The notes under the pieces are model-generated. The model worked only from the letters and a program-made list of their open reading frames with translations, did no database searches and was not told where the DNA came from. Both the position numbers and the translations under genes were made by a program. A stretch of 64,000 nt of DNA, from contig CM064870.1 of assembly GCA_032719365.1 (NCBI GenBank), forward strand, positions 43,122,194 to 43,186,193. Reading direction: 5' to 3'. The stretch comes from Prinsepia uniflora (lineage: Eukaryota; Streptophyta; Magnoliopsida; Rosales; Rosaceae). How positions within the stretch are numbered: position 1 is the stretch's first letter; each line of letters starts with the position of its first letter. Below are positions 58,301 to 64,000 of the stretch, piece after piece.

Positions 58301-58871
58301 ATACTGATTACTACCTGCCGATAGGCCAAACACGCTTCACTTTTCTAGTGCATCGGTTTAAACCTACCACTAAGCTGAACGACAAGGCTTCTAGGAAAGT
58401 CTTACTCAAATCTATTCCGGTTCACCCGATCTCCTAGGTCTCCTGACCAATATGAAATTCCAACTCGACTATGTACACAGGGCAGACCCAGCACTAGATC
58501 CAAGTCCACTACCCATACGTATGCAACAATCGACTACACTACACCTACACCATTCCAATATATTCAAGACATCCGGCCACCTTCACTCCTACAAGACAGA
58601 GCAATCTCTTTATATGCATGTCCAACATCTCCCACCTCTGTCTTGCACACGAATTCCCTGATCCACAATACCTTAAACTCGAGCCAAAAACGATCCAATC
58701 CTGTTCCACTCACTCCTAAGTAGATCCCACTTACTGGCTCACTACTTCGCCTTCAGTTCCCACAAATGATCATATCACTACATCAGATCAAATCGATAAG
58801 GTACTCAATACGTCTAAAGGCACGTCAAGAGTGTGGGTTCTCTTCAATAACCTCATATCGATCAGTTATAG

Positions 58872-61770
58872 TGACAGGACCCACCCCGATTATCACCCCG
58901 ATAACCGGGAAGAACCCTGCTCCCGTCTGACAATCACACTCAAAAGACCAAAACAACCACAAAAGCCACGATTTATACATTGCTAGACCAGGGAGAAGTT
59001 ATAATACAACTAGTCAACAGTAGCACAGAGCATAGTAACAGTACAAGGTAAGACAAAAATCTTACTAAGAGCTAACTACACGCGCAACGGGAAAACTCTA
59101 TGCCTCCACCTCTACCTCAACGTTAGCCCCGGCGCTAGCACCACGACCTGAAGGGTGTTAAAAATATTAAAAGCATGAGTGGACTAAAAATAAGAGTTAT
59201 AAAACCGTTTGCGAAATAAACCAGGGTTCACCCTCCGTTTGAAAACATGCATGCATAACCAAGTATCTTAAAACAACCATATGTACGATATGAAAATAAG
59301 TGCGTAAATCGTCAGAAATCAAAACCAAAGTTCGGGCACTCGGCCCTAAATCCATAAGAACCAAGTTATTCGGGTCACAACCCAAAACATTTGAAAACTA
59401 GTGAAAAACATTGATCATACAAGTTTACTGGATCTCAAGTGCGCCTGAGTCTTTAAACTCAAAACCATGCGCAATAACCAGGCCTTCCCGGGATATCAAC
59501 GAGTCTTTAAACTCAGAACACAATCACAGGCCTCAGGGGGTATCACAATCACCGAGTCTTTAAACTCAAAACATATATCGAGTCTTTAAATTCAAAACAT
59601 CTCAATCCAGGGCCCTCCCCCCGTCAATCAATCCGAGTCTTTAAACTCAAAATCATATCTAGTGGGTTTTTCTCTTTTTCCGGGTCTTTAAACCCAAAAT
59701 CATTTTTCAAGCATAAGAAAATGCATCAAAATCCGAAAAATAAAGCCAAATCGGAAATCTTCAAAAATCGAAATCACGTTTAACCGAAATGGGATTTCCG
59801 CCCGAATTTCACTTCCAAATCTCCAATCATATCCACAAATCATTAGTAAAACAAAAAGTGTATAAACATAAATCATCCATCCGAAACCATACTCAAAAGC
59901 ATAACATAAATCATATTCTCGATGTACGTGCAAATCTGATAACTCATATTGGAAAATGTGCAATCAAGTAAAGCAAGAATATAGAAATCATAAGCATAAA
60001 ATCATATATCGAAAGCATAAAATCATATATCGAAACATAAATAAATAAGTAAAAATAGTTATGCATGCTCGGTTAGAAAACAAAAAGTCCACTCACTAGG
60101 TCCGAACGCGTCAATCGCGTCCCTTACGCTCCTCGGCTGCCTCAGGAATATCCCGACCAATCAAAAGTTACCATTCTGGGTCACAAACACTTTATTTAAG
60201 CTTACCATAATTTCCCCAATTTTTCGGGATTTTTAAACGTAATTAAACTAACCCCTAAACCTTCGAACACTCAAAACTACCCCGATACGGTGTCCGATCG
60301 ACTCGAAACTTGTCCTAAAATGTTCGTTACATTGATTAGAGTGAAAACCGTGTTGATCACTTCCCCAAAATAGGCTCCACGCGCCCTCACGTGCCTCCTA
60401 AAGGGGCTGTGCGTGGGAGCCACGAGCTGCTACAGTGTCATCGTCAACCTCCAGTCAACCCGGTTCAGATCGGTCCGATCCAACCGAGCCGGCGAGGCCA
60501 ATTTTCACCCATTTTCAGGCCATTTTCAGTCCTTTCTAAACCCTTAGTTTCATCCTTGAATTTGGGATTGATTCACTTAATAAAAACACGAAATGAAGTT
60601 CTATTTCTTACCTCCCAAATTCGAACCAAAAACTCAGAACTTCGACCTTCGGATTCCGACCACCAGTCGCCCTTCCAGTCACGGTTTGGAGTCCCTGGGC
60701 TTGGTAGTGACTTTCTTCAGCCGTTAGTGTCAACAAAATCACTCAACCAATCCCTAAAACTCACGACTTTTGATTTGAACATTTCTGGAAAAAACAGGGG
60801 ACCCAGAGACCTTACCTGTTTCTCCTCACTGCCGTGACCTCCACCCCAACCCTGCACGTCCCCAAGTCACTCCTCCGTTCTCTGATCACCACCACAAGCC
60901 AAGACTTGACTGGTTGGATCAATTGAACTCTCAGCCATGCACGGTGGTCGTCTCTGTTTTCTGAGTTTTCCTCACCTTCTCACAGTCCTCTCACTTAACC
61001 CAACACCACAGTTTACTCACCAAACTCTCAGCTTATCACTGATCACTCACACTCGAACACAAAGACTCACAGGACTCACACACAGATGGACGATCAAATG
61101 CTCACTCTGTCTCTCTGTTTTCTTAGTTGATCGATAAAGCCTTAAATTAAAACGTGTAACCGTGTGGGATTGGCTAGAAGCCACTGAAATTAGGCCAGGT
61201 GTCCCCCAATCTGTGGTCCAGCCCTCACAAAATATCCAATTATCTCAGCCAAGTGTCCTTATCCGGTTGCACAAATCCCAAGGTGTTAAAAGACTAAATT
61301 GCCCCTAAAAGTCCAAATTTCCATTTTACCCTTCACATTCTAGACCCATATCTTATCCGTCTAATGTCCGATGACGGTGTGTTGCTTGTCGTTGTACTCA
61401 GGACATCGAGACCAACCTAACGGTCCTCGAATTGCGTGAAGAATGTTTTCCATGTAAAAAGTCAACAATTTCCCCTTTTTAACTAATTTACGAAAATGCC
61501 TTCTACCTTTCGAACACCATAACTTCTTCCTCGGTTGTCGGAATTGGACGTGCCACCTGTCTACCGAATCATGACGTCCCAAACTACGTCACGGTTATCG
61601 GTCAAATTCCATTTGACTGCCCGAACTAAAAGTTGACATTTTGTCCATTCCAAGGGCAAAATCGTCATTCTGCACCGTCCGTCCAAAAGTATCCAACTAA
61701 TCACCGATTCTCTTTCCTAATCCCTCATTAACCACTAATCTAATCCCGACTTCCGAGACTGGTCGTTACA
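58872..61770 (-). mobile_element. Nested solo LTR (N6), target duplication TATAG
   Basis: It begins TGACAGGACCCACCCCG at 58872 and ends GGTCGTTACA at 61770, 2899 bp, flanked by TATAG at 58867-58871 and 61771-61775. It lies in the E4 internal region in the same orientation. It has the second arm GAGTGGAC near 59177, hairpin array 59447-59695, first arm 60089-60098, promoter-like block 61500-61680, and stem GGAGGGTG / CACCCTTC with one wobble. Confidence 0.93.
59447..59695 (-). repeat. Hairpin array of N6 (TTAAAG type)
   Basis: GAGT-CTTTAA-ACTC units and a final GGGT-CTTTAA-ACCC unit are present, with one decayed stem (ATTC). Nearby dyads GGGcactcgGCCC (near 59335) and GGGT-caca-ACCC (near 59370) are of the same general kind. 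Confidence 0.8.
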
Positions 61771-63898
61771 TATAGTCACGCCTTCTCAGCTCCTATCCGT
61801 CATCCTTCAACGGAACACACAATGGTCCTCAATCATGTCAACCCAATTCATCCTCCCTGACTCCAACTTTACACAATCCTATGACACTCGCCACACAAGC
61901 CACACCTGCATTACCAAGTACTCTTTCTACTTCTGAACACATCCACTCGTGTCCACAACCAAGGGGTGTCACAATTCCTGAAGTTCCTTCATTGAATCCC
62001 CAAATCAATTCCAAAGTATCCACCACTAAACATAAAGACTAACTCGGAATCAACACATCAGCTCAACGTCTAAACCACAACATCTCCTGATTCTGAGATT
62101 CTAACCATGTTGGAAGTATGTCCATCTTTTCCAACCATGGGACTTCATCCTTAACAAGTATACCATCGCTGGACTACCTACTCAAACGTCAACTCTTCCA
62201 CTTCACTTAGGAATTCCATAACTCCTACGGATCACAACCAAGTGTCCGTAACCCAACCAACACACCGACCAACTCGTCTTTCGGTTAACACCGTTTATGC
62301 ACATCCAAAAGGATGGCAATCATCACTCTTTCTGAAGATCGCATCCCAGCCTTTCCGAGGTTCCATTCCAAGTACCACAATCATTCGGGTAACCCACTCT
62401 CTGAATCACAATCAATGATCACTCGTTTCGGGCTCCTCAGTGGCTACCCTAGTCTCGAGGAGTCACCAACTACCGACCTCGGCTTCAAACTCAAGCTATT
62501 CCCAGCGTGTACCAATGCAGCCAACATCCCTACCTCATTCATCGCACCATGCGGTAGCTACGAAAACCAACTTACTCAGGGTCAACACAACCATACCAAC
62601 CTAGCCCGATCCAACAAAAAGCATAGGTCCACTGCGCTTCCGCTCCACTACTTTGATCCTCCTAATGGTATCCTGACCGTTCGTCCCAAAACATGACCTA
62701 CCAATGGTCATTAAATATCCCAGCTCGGTTCGTAATTCCTACCAAACACCAGCACCCCACGACCGGCCACAATTCCAACTCACGATGTGCCCATTTTACC
62801 TTTCACACGTGTCCCAACTCGTGGCACATCATCCCCTATCTCGTGCTTCTAACACACCAGTCCCGAACCTCCGTTCTTACCGAGCCAAAACCCTCAATCT
62901 ACACTCGAGTTGGGGGAATTGACATCCCTCGTAATCCACACCACTGAGCAACTCAATGCTTAACCAACGCCGCAATTTTTACTAGACTCGTCTAGAGTCG
63001 TCCACCAACCAATCGCTACCTCGGCTGCACCTAGCAGCACCATCTCCAATCCGGTCGTAAATCGGCTTTACCACAACAATTACCGAACCACAACCCCGAA
63101 CTCATGGTTTCCAGACTCAGCACTTACTCTGGGGTTTCTCACTCAGGTACTCACAATCCAAACTAGTCATCCCACGAGGTTCCTCAACTCATCATCGTCA
63201 TACGGGTTATCCAAACCCATGACAGCCACGAGTTCACAACATCCTTACCATTCGGGTCGTCACACCCGACTAAGACCATCCTTGATCGTAAAGTTTACAT
63301 ACCAACGTCCACTAGTAACCGATACTAGAGGGAATCCCTCAATTCCCTAAGGTAGTTTCTTATACCCCATCACTCGAGTCTTTCGGCTATTCATAGCCAC
63401 ACAAATCAAAACTCACACCATCCAATCCATACTATCATCATCCGGCCTAACCCGACCTAACAAGCCATCGTCAACCGGCCTCCTCGGCCCACGTATACCA
63501 CCCGCTCAGCAGGCTACTATCGGGCCCCACAAGCCGACTAGCCTACTCAATCGTAGCTCACCAACAACCATCCAGAGTACTCTCACTGGCATACCTCTGA
63601 CCCTATGGTCCAACCATCGAGCACCTCCAGCGCCGAACACGCTACCTATTTCGGCTCTAAGCTGACATAAGTCATACCCTGCACCGCGTATCGAGCTATT
63701 ATCATCCTGACACTAACCAATCTCCACGAACTAACCACTAATTGAGCATACTATCACTATTGCATCCAGGTTGATGACGGGTTATTCTGTGTCGAGACAT
63801 CACATCCACAATAGCATCACCGCACCCAAGTCAACGAACCAACGACTCTGGGAGTGAAACCTCACGCAGAGCGCACAAAACCTACTCTGATACCAATT

Positions 63899-64000
63899 TG
63901 ACAGGACGCACCCCCAATCCCCATATATTAAGGGCTAAGTCCTGCTCCCATCTAACTTACGCATGACACGAAGGCTAAACCGACGTCCAACCTCCGTGTG
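63899..64000 (-). mobile_element. 5' LTR of E4 (LTR C), cut by the window end
   Basis: It starts TGACAGGACGCACCCCC directly beside the primer site and matches the first 100 bases of LTR A, including the start of the terminal bulged hairpin. The rest is outside the window. Confidence 0.85.

Larger units (their letters stand above)
57111..63898 (-). mobile_element. Internal region of non-coding LTR element E4, split by a nested LTR
   Basis: Apart from the insertion at 58872-61770, this is about 3.9 kb between LTR B and LTR C. On the minus strand a primer site TGGTATCAGAGT (63884-63895) lies three bases after the LTR edge, and a purine tract precedes LTR B. I see no Gag or Pol motif, and the longest minus-strand frame is short. 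The text near the primer site ('gatgtctcgacac', 'gtcatcaacctg') recalls the E3 internal start. It looks like another non-autonomous element. Confidence 0.75.

Overview
This window is nuclear DNA from a flowering plant, most likely a eudicot. It holds one small gene island (about 6.4-18.2 kb) in a large field of nested, long-LTR Ty3/gypsy elements. The plant call rests on two intact genes with plant-specific architecture, on spliceosomal introns, and on chromovirus-type retrotransposons primed by initiator tRNA-Met. I cannot name the species.

Gene island, both genes on the minus strand. At 6392-7651 there is a single-exon F-box/kelch gene. At 8254-17523 there is a complete CELLULOSE SYNTHASE INTERACTIVE 1 (CSI1/POM2) gene. 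I rebuilt it as seven coding exons with consistent phases: 2153 codons plus stop, close to the Arabidopsis protein. It has a probable spliced 5' leader and a TATA box near 18.23 kb. CSI1 links cellulose synthase complexes to cortical microtubules.

Transposon field. Left: an LTR at 205-5762, broken by an inverted LTR (~1612-4616). Middle: a solo LTR at 19348-21949 (target duplication CATAA) and an LTR at 22687-28883 (GAATC) with another LTR nested inside it (25028-28160). Next comes a very young complete element on the minus strand at 30276-40487 (ATAAA). It has two 2800-bp LTRs with no difference seen, a primer site, a polypurine tract, and Gag-protease and RT-RNaseH-integrase-chromodomain in one frame broken by a single TGA. 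Right: a non-coding plus-strand element (43905-51647), sitting between two copies of a minus-strand LTR, and a non-coding minus-strand element running off the end. These contain nested solo LTRs at 52486-55333 (ATCAA) and 58872-61770 (TATAG). The LTRs share end sequences, a regulatory block and an overall plan, although the internal regions differ in coding capacity. This suggests non-autonomous partners moved by relatives of the complete element.

Most unusual signal. Every LTR complete enough to judge carries, at the same place, an array of short inverted repeats. Their stems differ from unit to unit yet stay self-complementary, while the loop is constant within an array. The sequence class differs between LTR subfamilies, but the position is the same: between an inverted pair GTGAGTGGAC / GTCCACTCAC. 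The second member of that pair lies in the loop of another stem that also covaries between subfamilies. This looks like a conserved structured region of the LTR RNA or DNA, and I do not know a description of it.
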